A stretch of DNA of 64,000 nt from Thermoguttaceae bacterium (GTDB lineage Bacteria; Planctomycetota; Planctomycetia; Pirellulales; Thermoguttaceae), in assembly GCA_017441605.1 (NCBI GenBank), contig JAFRXD010000077.1:1-64000 (forward strand), read 5' to 3'. The notes under the pieces are model-generated. The model did not search any database, was not told the DNA's origin, and saw only the letters and a list, made by a program, of their open reading frames with translations. Shown here piece by piece: positions 57,047 to 64,000 of this stretch (its first letter is position 1; each line of letters opens with the position of its first letter). The translations under genes were made by a program, and so were the position numbers.

Positions 57047-57745
57047 ATGAGCAAGAAGAAAAAGAATCCCAATCCGAGCTCTGTCCCGCTCCCAAATCTC
57101 GACAAAACGAATCTCGACGAGGACGATTTGGCGAGTCCTAGCGGCGCCCAAGAGGGAGAGTTTTGGGCGAGCGCGCCCAATGACTTGGGAAACGCGACCT
57201 TAGATAGAAATAGAGTCGACGAGCTCGCTTCGAATCTCGCGAAAAGCGTCGGAGCCCTCGATTTGAACCCGAAACGAACGAGCGAGTTGAAACCGGACGA
57301 GCGCGTCGTCTCGATTCCCGACCTCGACAAGCTTGAGAATCGCAACGTCGCCGAGCCCGCCGAAATTCCGATTCCAAAGTTCCAGCGACCGGAAAGCCCG
57401 CGAGAGCGGAATCTGGCCAGATCGACCCGGCGATTCCGCAGAATCCTCGATTCCGGCGAGGCGCGATTGGTCTTCGCCGGAGGCCGCAAGCGACTGTGGC
57501 TAGCGCTCGTTATTCTGGAAATAATCGCGTGTCCCCCCGCCGGGATCTTCGCCGCCTACTTCTTCAAGCGGGTCTTCGATCATATCGCGGAGGGGGACTG
57601 CGACGACGCCTCGCGCTCGCTGAAGCGAACGCGAATCGCGCTAGTGGTCGGCCTAGGAATTCTCCTGGCGGTCGCCTGCGTCTTTTTGGCGCTCATGGTC
57701 GCCCGCAACGGAGAAATGCCCGAGTTTTTCCAAGGGGGCGAGTAG
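57047..57745 (+). CDS. CD225/dispanin-like membrane protein with long hydrophilic N-terminus
   Basis: The 232-residue product has a hydrophilic, charged N-terminal ~140 residues without recognised domain, then two membrane helices (~150-172 and ~197-220). Between them CPPAGIFAAYFFKRVFDHIAEGDCDDASRSLKRTR resembles the CD225/dispanin loop, with GD...A..S, so it is probably a relative of the gene before it, lacking the zinc ribbon. It is the third gene of the operon with the alpha-toroid protein. The stop lies 2 bp from the stop of the convergent minus-strand gene. Function unknown. Confidence 0.65.
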   Translation: MSKKKKNPNPSSVPLPNLDKTNLDEDDLASPSGAQEGEFWASAPNDLGNATLDRNRVDELASNLAKSVGALDLNPKRTSELKPDERVVSIPDLDKLENRNVAEPAEIPIPKFQRPESPRERNLARSTRRFRRILDSGEARLVFAGGRKRLWLALVILEIIACPPAGIFAAYFFKRVFDHIAEGDCDDASRSLKRTRIALVVGLGILLAVACVFLALMVARNGEMPEFFQGGE

Positions 57746-57747
57746 GA

Positions 57748-58785
57748 TTACTCGTCCTTTGGGGCGAAGAACCAGCACGCGGCGGCTCCGAGCGCGCCCG
57801 CGACGACCGCCGCTCCGATAATCGTCGCTAGCGACGCGTGTTTCATTCCAAAATAGGTTCCGAACGCCCCGATCATCACCCCGAAATTGAAACCGACGAG
57901 CGTTAGCTTGAACCGGTTTTTCTTGGCCTCGTCGGAGAGCTCCTCGCGCGGCTCTTCCGGCTCGGCGCTCTTCTTCGCCTTCGCGGGCTTTTCTTTCTTT
58001 GCCTTTTTCGGGGCTTCCTCTTCCTCGTCGGGGCGAACGTAGCGCTTCTGCACCGCGTCGCGAGGGTAGTATTTCGCGATCGCGTAGTTCACTTGGTTGA
58101 CCGTGCAAATCGCGCAGCGCACCGGCATGTCGAAAATCGTTCGCAATTCGTCCTCGACGTCGAGACCGACCGGCTCCGGGGAGGCGAGGATCAGCTTGCC
58201 CATGTCCGCCATGACCGGGACGAACGAATTCTGACGCGCCATGACCGGGTTGATGAACGGGACGAAGTACTCGTCGACCGGCGTGTCGTCGAGATTGACG
58301 AACGGAAGCCCGACCGACTCCGCGTACGCGATCGTCACCTTTTCGGCGTCGACCGCTTTTTGTTGCAAAAGCGCCTGGTGCAGCTCGACCCCGATCGCCT
58401 CGGCGAGATTCTTCGCCTTTTTGATCTGCTCTTGGGAGCAAAGCCCGTCCTCGAGGAGGATCGTTTCGAGCGTCCGCCTACCGTGGGCGTCCGTCTCCGT
58501 TTTCCCCTCGTATTTTCGACCCAGAGAGCGGTCGTAGTCCGCTTTGCGCTCGGCGTCGGTGAGGCAGAGCATCGCCTTGGCCAGCTCGTTTAGGAGCGCT
58601 TGCGACTCTTCGATGTAGTCCCCCGTCGCGAATTTGCGAACGTGCGCGTTCAATTCGCGATAGCGCTCCCGAATGACTTTGGGATCGTCCTCGAACTTGT
58701 TAAATTTCAAGAGTTGATAGTAGTTGAGCGGACGAGTCGGAACGTCGATTTTTAACCATTCTTTGTAGACGTCGATTTTTGCCAT
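57748..58785 (-). CDS. J-like and MshEN-domain membrane protein
   Basis: The 345-residue protein begins with a J-like helical domain (residues ~18-92: NYYQLLKFNKFEDDPKVI, later LLNELAKAMLCLTDAERKADYD), without the HPD tripeptide needed to activate DnaK, so co-chaperone activity is doubtful. Residues ~105-245 resemble the N-terminal domain of GspE/PilB ATPases (MshEN, a c-di-GMP or nucleotide-binding module), but no ATPase follows. A Glu/Lys-rich linker (EEEEAPKKAKKEKPAKAKK) leads to two C-terminal membrane helices (~292-312 and ~318-338). It could sense a nucleotide at the inner membrane; this is inferred. GGGAG lies upstream of the ATG and a good promoter precedes it. Confidence 0.75.
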   Translation of the reverse strand: MAKIDVYKEWLKIDVPTRPLNYYQLLKFNKFEDDPKVIRERYRELNAHVRKFATGDYIEESQALLNELAKAMLCLTDAERKADYDRSLGRKYEGKTETDAHGRRTLETILLEDGLCSQEQIKKAKNLAEAIGVELHQALLQQKAVDAEKVTIAYAESVGLPFVNLDDTPVDEYFVPFINPVMARQNSFVPVMADMGKLILASPEPVGLDVEDELRTIFDMPVRCAICTVNQVNYAIAKYYPRDAVQKRYVRPDEEEEAPKKAKKEKPAKAKKSAEPEEPREELSDEAKKNRFKLTLVGFNFGVMIGAFGTYFGMKHASLATIIGAAVVAGALGAAACWFFAPKDE

Positions 58786-58837
58786 AGCGTTGCGTTCTCC
58801 CTAGTGACCGAAAAAACCGCGAAAAGCGACTCCGTGT

Positions 58838-58866
58838 ATTGTAGCCGACCGGCGCGACCAATTCAA
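58838..58866 (-). promoter_or_regulatory. Predicted promoter of the J-like/MshEN gene
   Basis: On the minus strand TTGAAT (58866-58861) and TACAAT (58843-58838) have a 17-bp spacer. Confidence 0.6.
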
Positions 58867-58969
58867 GCGCGAACCGAAATTTTTGCCTTTTTTTCGAGGA
58901 AGGGAAGGGGATTTTCGCCGTTTTTCCCGCCGATCGCCCCGCGCCTCTTTTCGGAAAGGGACGAGTCGC

Positions 58970-58975
58970 TATAAT
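58970..58975 (+). promoter_or_regulatory. Possible -10 box for panD
   Basis: A perfect TATAAT at 58970-58975 lies 60 bp before the panD start; the expected -35 position (TTTTCG near 58948) is weak. Confidence 0.35.
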
Positions 58976-59035
58976 ATGCGGAATAGTTTGACGACTCCGA
59001 CGAGTCGCGACCCTATTCGCGCGAAAGGCGTTTTT

Positions 59036-59389
59036 ATGAAACGAACGATGATGAAATCGAAGATCCACCGCGCCGTCTTAACCGACTGCAATCTCGAGTA
59101 CGAGGGCAGTATCGCGATCGACGCCGATCTTCTCAGTGCCGCCGACATTCTCCCCGGAGAACTCGTTCACGTCCTGAACGTTAGCACCGGCGCGAGGTTG
59201 ATCACCTACGCGATCGAAGCCCCCTCCGGCTCCGGGACGATCATGCTCAACGGGCCCGCCGCGCGCGAGGGATACAAGGGCGATTTGCTCGTGATCATCA
59301 CCTACGCCGAGTACGAGGAGACGGAGTTGGCCAACTACGCCGCGACCGTCGTCAAGGTCGACGCGCAAAACCGAATCAAACGATCTTAA
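59036..59389 (+). CDS. panD: Aspartate 1-decarboxylase proenzyme
   Basis: PanD makes beta-alanine from aspartate for pantothenate and coenzyme A. The 117-residue proenzyme has the self-cleavage site EGS, where cleavage between Gly and Ser yields the pyruvoyl group, in LEYEGSIAIDADLL. The N-terminal MKSKIHRA and the later NGPAAREGYKGD are typical family motifs, including the Tyr and Asn active-site region. I chose ATG 59036 because AAAGG lies 8 bp upstream and the length then equals the family norm; upstream in-frame codons look non-coding. An SDR gene follows 37 bp later. Confidence 0.95.
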   Translation: MKRTMMKSKIHRAVLTDCNLEYEGSIAIDADLLSAADILPGELVHVLNVSTGARLITYAIEAPSGSGTIMLNGPAAREGYKGDLLVIITYAEYEETELANYAATVVKVDAQNRIKRS

Positions 59390-59426
59390 CCGCGATTTTT
59401 CATTAGTTAGAACAGAGGACGCGCAT

Positions 59427-60215
59427 ATGGACAACGCTAAATACTTGCAAGAACTCTTCGGTATGGAAGGACAAGTCGCGGTCGTGATCGGCGGCGCCGG
59501 GGCCTTGGGGCTCCAACTCTCGACCGGGCTCGGCAAAAACGGAGCGAAAATCGTCGTCGCCGATATGAACGAGGACGCCTGCAAAACCGCCGTCGAGAAA
59601 CTCGCCGCCGAGGGAATCGAGGCGACCTACAAGACCGTAAACGTTACCGACAAGGCCTCCCTAGTCGAGTTGCGCGACTTCGCGACCAAACTGACCGGCC
59701 AGGTCGACATGCTCGTCAACTGCGCCGGGATCAACGTCGGCAACAACTTCCTCGAAGTCGACGAAAACCAATGGGACAAGATCCTCGCCGTCAACCTCAA
59801 AGGAACGATGCTCTCTTGCCAAGTCTTTATCGAGGGCATGCTCAAAAACAAAGACGGCGGATCGATCCTCAATATCGGAAGCGTCAACTCCGCGCGACCC
59901 TTGTCCCGCGTCTTCGCCTACGCCGCCAGCAAGGCGGGCGTCGTCAATCTTACTCGCAATATCGCTCAAGAGTTCGGAACCCAAGGGATCCGCTGCAACG
60001 CCATTTGCCCCGGCTTCTTCCCCGCCGAGCAAAACCGCAAACTCCTCGACGCCAAGCGCGTTGAGAACATTATGAACGGCACCCCGATGCGCCGCTACGG
60101 CGATCCGAGCGAGCTGGTCGGCGCCGCGATTCTGCTCCTCTCGAAGAAGGCGGGCAGCTATATCACCGGATCCCTCTTCTACGTCGACGGCGGATTCACC
60201 GCGAGCTGGTTCTAA
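59427..60215 (+). CDS. Short-chain dehydrogenase/reductase, sugar-acid type
   Basis: The 262-residue oxidoreductase has the Rossmann glycine motif GGAGALG (near 22-28), NCAG at the end of strand 4, the catalytic Ser in NIGSVNS and the Tyr-x3-Lys pair in YAASK. It ends with the usual YVDGGFTASWF. Its closest resemblance is to SDRs that act on sugar acids, such as D-mannonate or gluconate 5-dehydrogenases; the exact substrate cannot be told. AGAGGA precedes the ATG. It probably shares a transcript with panD, though the two have no obvious pathway link. Confidence 0.88.
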   Translation: MDNAKYLQELFGMEGQVAVVIGGAGALGLQLSTGLGKNGAKIVVADMNEDACKTAVEKLAAEGIEATYKTVNVTDKASLVELRDFATKLTGQVDMLVNCAGINVGNNFLEVDENQWDKILAVNLKGTMLSCQVFIEGMLKNKDGGSILNIGSVNSARPLSRVFAYAASKAGVVNLTRNIAQEFGTQGIRCNAICPGFFPAEQNRKLLDAKRVENIMNGTPMRRYGDPSELVGAAILLLSKKAGSYITGSLFYVDGGFTASWF

Positions 60216-60239
60216 GTCCTTCGTTTGTATCAATTAATA

Positions 60240-60279
60240 AAAAAACCGCGGCGCTCGCGAAAAGCGCCGCGGGTTTTTT
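60240..60279. terminator. Bidirectional rho-independent terminator
   Basis: CCGCGGCGCT (60246-60255) pairs with AGCGCCGCGG (60263-60272), with A run before and T run after. It can end both the SDR gene (plus) and the exoprotein gene (minus). Confidence 0.9.
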
Positions 60280-60313
60280 GTTTCGAGAATTCTAATCTCG
60301 CTTATCGCGCGTC

Positions 60314-63300
60314 TCAGGTCTCGACGACAACGACCTCCCCGTCGTCGATCGTTTCGGTCGAGCCGGATTCGTCGGTCGTATCGGTCGAAGTCGAGCCGGA
60401 ATCGACGCCGGTTTCCTCGCCCGCGTCGGCGGCGAAGTTGGGATCCGCGTAGAGCGCGTCGTAAATCGTGTCGCGGGAATACGCGTCGCGCCAAACCGCG
60501 AGAACCGTCGCCAGATCGGTCGCCACTTTAGCCCCGGTCGAGCGGCTGCAGAGACGGAACGAAGCGTCGGACGTTTCGCGCTCGACGAACTTGCTCGCCA
60601 GACGATTGGCGCGAGATTCCGCGCGCGCCATGAGGTCGCTCGGGACTTCGCGCTCGGATTCCGCGGCGAGCGATTCGTAGGCGGTTCCGAGATCCTCGAC
60701 CTTGTCGAGGTAATCCGCGTCGGTCTTGGCGTCCGCTTGCGCGAGCGCGATTCGCGCGGCCGCCACCGTTTGGTCGTAGGTCGCGTTCGCCTCTTGGCGC
60801 GCGACGAGGTACTCGGTCATCGTCGTTTCGCCGGAGACGTAGTCGGCTTTCGCTTCCGCGAGGGCGTCTCGACGCGCCTTGACCGCTTCGAGATAGGCGG
60901 TCAAGTACGATTGCAGGTTGTCCTGATGTTCTTCCGCGCGAGTCTTCGCCGCCTCGGTCCAACCGTCGAACCAATCGCGCCAAGAGTCGTACTCGGTTCG
61001 ATGATAGTTCGGATTCGTAACCGTTACCTCGAAAGAGGTTTCGGCGGATCCGCCGTACTGGACCTCGTAATCGGTCTTGTCGACGACCGTTTTCGCGCCG
61101 ACTTTGACCGTCAGAGTTTGCGACTTGACCGTTTCGTCGGCGATATAGTCTTCCGGAACGTCCCAAGTAATCGTTCCCGTTTCGGAGTCGATCGTCATGC
61201 CCGCGGGCGCGCCCTCGCCAAGCGAGTACTCCACGGCGAGGTCGACCGTCTCGACTTTGTAGATCAACTCGCCGTTTTCGTCGGTCTCCGCGGTCGTAAC
61301 TTGCTTGGACGCCTTGGCGACGGCGGTAACGGTCAGCGTCTCTCCGGCGCGAACCGTTTGCGCCGGAATCGTTTCGAACGTCGGGTCGATCAGCTCCTCC
61401 GTGTCGACCGCCGCGTTCGCGATCATGATCTCGAACGTCTTTTCGGTCGACTTGCCGTTCTCGTAAACGTTGTCTTCAATCTTTTTGCGCTCGGTCGCTT
61501 TGACCGTGAATTTGAAGAGCTCGGCGGAGCGATCGCTCGGAATATGGTCTTCCGGAATCGACAGCGTCGCGGTTCCGGTCGCCGGGTCGAACGAGAAGAT
61601 ATCGGGATAATTGGTTCCGACCAGTTCGTAAACGATCTCGGCGACGCCCTCGGGGTCGGTCGCGGAAATCTCGACGGTATAATCTCTTCCGGTGATCGTC
61701 GCGTCGACTTCGTTCCCGTCGGCGTCGAGAATCTTCATCGCGCCAAAGACGGGCGCGTTGTCGACGTAAGCGGGATTGTTAACGGTCAATTTGAACGACT
61801 TCGTCGAGGAGCCGCTGTAGTCGACGGAGTCGTCCGTCTTGGCGTAAACGGTCGTCGCCTTAGCGGTGATCGTCAGCTCTTTCGACTCGACGTTCTCGCC
61901 GCCGAAGTAGTCGCTTGGAACGCTCCAAGCGATCGTTCCCGACTCCTCGCCGATCGTCATGCCCGTCGGATAGTCGCCGACCAGCGCGTAAACGACCTCG
62001 AACTCGAGATCCTCTTGCGAGGCTTCGGAGCCCGGATCGATCTCGCCGGACTCCCCGGAACCCGATTCGGATCCCGAGCCTTTAATTTCGGCGGTCGCCT
62101 TCAATGTAACGGTAAAGGTCGCGCCCGGCTCGGTTTCATGATCCGCGACGTCCTCCCATTCGGGAACGACGCCCTTCGCCTCGTCGTAGTTCGCGTTGTT
62201 GACGATCAGCGGGAACGATTTAGTCGTCGATTCGCCAGGAACCGAGACCCCGTTCTCGTCGACGGTTGTCGCGGTCGCTTTGATGGAAATCTCGGTTTCG
62301 CGGAATTTCGCGATCGCGCCGGAGAAGTAGTTCGCGGGCGCGGGCCAAGTCAGAACGCCGGTCTCGGCGTCGATTTGCATTCCCTCCGGAACCGTCCCGA
62401 CGAGTTCGTAGACGATGGTCGCTTCGGCGGACGCGGGAGAGGTCGCGACGACCGTTTTCTCGAGGAGTTGCCCGGTCGTCGCCTCGAACGAATAATCCTC
62501 CGCGAAAATGGGGGCGGAGCCCACGTTGATCGTAATGTTCGCGGTGGCGACGTTTCCAAGCGCGTCGGTCGCCGCGACGGCGACTTGGTACTGCCCCGCG
62601 TCGTCGGCGACGATATTATCCCAAGAGAGCGCCCCCGCTTCGGTTAGGCTTATAAATCGCGGTCCCGCGTCCGGATTGACTAGGTGGAACGTTATGTCGG
62701 AGCGCTCGACTCCCTCGGAGTCCGCCTTGTTGGTGTGGAGCTGGATCGTTCCGGCGTCCCCGACGTTAAGATCGAGCGTCTTGGTCGCTTCCGCGAACGA
62801 GAGCCCCTCCGTGTCGACGTAGAGACCGACCTTCGCCTCGGCGCTGTACATATTGGCGTATCCCTCCCCGTCGAGGGTCGGAACATATTGCGAAACGCCG
62901 AGTTCGTGCAGCCCGTTCGAAAGCTTGTCGGCCCCTCGGAGTTGGAGCGACAAATTGTAGGTCGCGACGCGGGTCCCGGGGTCGTAAGTTTTCGAAACGG
63001 AAGTCGCGGTGTACTCGGTTCCGTCGACGCGAACGCGAATCGGGGTCGACGTGGTCGCGCCTTCGTCCGCCAGCGAGGAACAATTGACCGTGAAAGAGAG
63101 CGCCGATTCCGACAGATCGCTATTGATTAGCTTGACGCCCCCTTCGAGATCACCGACTTTCGTCGACGAAGAGCTGGTAAGCTCGACCGTCGGCTGCGAC
63201 GGGACGATATTCAATGTTTGCGAGAAGGTCTTGGAATACCCGGTTGTCGACGCGACGACGTTGAGAATCGAGAATTGACCCGCGTAAACTTCGGTGTTGA

Positions 63301-64000
63301 TCGTGTAGTCTCCGTCGGACGCGGGGGACTTGACGATCGAGAATCCCTCGACCTCCTCGTCGGCGGTAATCGTATAAGTAATCTTGTTTCCGCCAAACTC
63401 GGTCGGAAGGGAGAATTCGAGCGCGGAGCCCGCGACAACGTCAAAGTTGGTCTCGGCGAGCGCGCGTTGGACGTAAGCCTCGAATCCGTCTTCCCCGACG
63501 TAAACGGTCGTCTCTTGGAACGCGAGCGCGTCGTCGGAAACGGACGACGAGAAGGAAATCGAGGTTACCCCGTTGGCGTTTTCGTCGGAGACGATTCGCA
63601 ACGCGCTTTGCGTTGGATTCTCGACGAAACGAACGCCTTCGATCGTATAGAGATCGACCGGGCTACTAACTTCGCCTTTTTCGTTCGCCACGACCTCGGC
63701 GGCTTCCATTTGGTCGATAACGTCGTACCCGTCGACGACGAATCCAAAGACGTTGTATCCTCCGTCGAGCCAATTGGCGGCGTCGAACAGGACGTAGAAC
63801 TGAGCGTCGCTGGTGTTGGGCCCGCTGTTCGCGTAGGCGACCATCCCGCGCCCGCTGTGCGTCAAGACGTCCGAGTGTTCGTCGGCGATCGGTCCAAGAT
63901 CGGAACCGTAATATCCGTGACCGTCGCTTGACCCGCCCTGGAACATAAAGCCCGGGTAAATGCGGTGGAACGTCTTACCCTCGTAGTAGTCGTTGAAGAC
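60314..64000 (-). CDS. Secreted cyclophilin-type peptidyl-prolyl isomerase with Ig-like/cadherin-like repeats, 3' part
   Basis: The frame is open to the right edge, so the start lies outside; 1228 residues are visible. The first ~110 are the C-terminal half of a cyclophilin domain: TFHRIYPGFMFQGG holds the catalytic Arg and Phe/Met/Gln set, followed by GRGMVAYANSGPNTSDAQFYV and GYNVFGFVVDGYDVID. Then come several repeats with FxxIPxxTVxAGETLTVT or PxGMxIDxETGxITWxxP motifs, as in cadherin-like putative Ig domains of secreted planctomycete proteins. Residues ~1010-1165 are a charged coiled-coil-like segment (KARRDALAEAKADYVSG), ending in a Ser/Thr/Asp-rich tail. Probably a surface or periplasmic folding helper fused to a wall- or matrix-binding region. 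Confidence 0.82.
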   Translation of the reverse strand, partial: VFNDYYEGKTFHRIYPGFMFQGGSSDGHGYYGSDLGPIADEHSDVLTHSGRGMVAYANSGPNTSDAQFYVLFDAANWLDGGYNVFGFVVDGYDVIDQMEAAEVVANEKGEVSSPVDLYTIEGVRFVENPTQSALRIVSDENANGVTSISFSSSVSDDALAFQETTVYVGEDGFEAYVQRALAETNFDVVAGSALEFSLPTEFGGNKITYTITADEEVEGFSIVKSPASDGDYTINTEVYAGQFSILNVVASTTGYSKTFSQTLNIVPSQPTVELTSSSSTKVGDLEGGVKLINSDLSESALSFTVNCSSLADEGATTSTPIRVRVDGTEYTATSVSKTYDPGTRVATYNLSLQLRGADKLSNGLHELGVSQYVPTLDGEGYANMYSAEAKVGLYVDTEGLSFAEATKTLDLNVGDAGTIQLHTNKADSEGVERSDITFHLVNPDAGPRFISLTEAGALSWDNIVADDAGQYQVAVAATDALGNVATANITINVGSAPIFAEDYSFEATTGQLLEKTVVATSPASAEATIVYELVGTVPEGMQIDAETGVLTWPAPANYFSGAIAKFRETEISIKATATTVDENGVSVPGESTTKSFPLIVNNANYDEAKGVVPEWEDVADHETEPGATFTVTLKATAEIKGSGSESGSGESGEIDPGSEASQEDLEFEVVYALVGDYPTGMTIGEESGTIAWSVPSDYFGGENVESKELTITAKATTVYAKTDDSVDYSGSSTKSFKLTVNNPAYVDNAPVFGAMKILDADGNEVDATITGRDYTVEISATDPEGVAEIVYELVGTNYPDIFSFDPATGTATLSIPEDHIPSDRSAELFKFTVKATERKKIEDNVYENGKSTEKTFEIMIANAAVDTEELIDPTFETIPAQTVRAGETLTVTAVAKASKQVTTAETDENGELIYKVETVDLAVEYSLGEGAPAGMTIDSETGTITWDVPEDYIADETVKSQTLTVKVGAKTVVDKTDYEVQYGGSAETSFEVTVTNPNYHRTEYDSWRDWFDGWTEAAKTRAEEHQDNLQSYLTAYLEAVKARRDALAEAKADYVSGETTMTEYLVARQEANATYDQTVAAARIALAQADAKTDADYLDKVEDLGTAYESLAAESEREVPSDLMARAESRANRLASKFVERETSDASFRLCSRSTGAKVATDLATVLAVWRDAYSRDTIYDALYADPNFAADAGEETGVDSGSTSTDTTDESGSTETIDDGEVVVVET

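Noticed and set aside
58883..59035. Upstream extension of panD
   Set aside because: It would add ~51 basic residues that the family lacks; ATG 59036 has AAAGG 8 bp upstream.

Overview
The window looks like a chromosomal segment of a planctomycete, most likely a Pirellulales-type lineage; that placement is inferred. The evidence is a 6020-residue secreted protein with the LEALEERQLLS-type N-terminal motif of planctomycete giant exoproteins, a SecA of 1255 residues with the insertions and SEC-C tail of that phylum, a DPNEIVGP-type domain, a J-like/MshEN membrane protein and a run of zinc-ribbon DUF805 proteins. G+C is moderately high, codons favour GNC patterns (so many antisense frames stay open), and promoters are sigma70-like (TTGACn / TAnAAT). 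No tRNA, rRNA, CRISPR array or insertion sequence was recognised.

Layout. 1-2749: 3' end of a secreted repeat protein, then a strong terminator. 2829-13821: housekeeping block with secA (long hairpin leader), gyrA, an FtsX/MacB-type permease with a His-rich loop plus a DUF4190/DUF3299-like partner, and an isocitrate dehydrogenase. 13953-20543: nine consecutive DUF805-family membrane-protein genes, seven with an N-terminal zinc ribbon, three with almost identical 5' ends. 20553-27691: a radical SAM/SPASM enzyme (minus), an ABC exporter, a structured RNA candidate with 6S-like features, and a 1143-residue FAD/4Fe-4S/CCG oxidoreductase. 27688-28638: a Rpn/PD-(D/E)XK-type gene broken by two in-frame stops. 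28823-46885 (minus): the giant protein, with seven SLREA-type beta-helix modules, a further beta-helix, CARDB and carboxypeptidase-regulatory-like domains, a full RHS core, then an unusual 850-residue tail. 46886-47629: its long leader and a repeat-bearing intergenic region. 47630-53801: gspF/pilC-like and glgA (minus), recJ and a PHP-like secreted protein (plus), and rpmG (minus; 55 codons). 54240-57745: a three-gene operon with a membrane-anchored alpha-toroid protein and two CD225/dispanin-like proteins. 57748-60215: the J-like/MshEN protein, panD and an SDR dehydrogenase. 60314-64000 (minus): a secreted cyclophilin-type protein running off the right edge.

How the parts relate. Secretion (SecA, a type II/IV-pilus inner-membrane protein), very large exported proteins at three places, and many small zinc-ribbon membrane proteins suggest heavy investment in the envelope and surface. 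The housekeeping genes are ordinary. The parts most worth follow-up are the DUF805 array, the hybrid beta-helix/RHS giant with its leader, the structured RNA, and the His-rich permease pair. All functions come from motifs read by eye; no database search was run.
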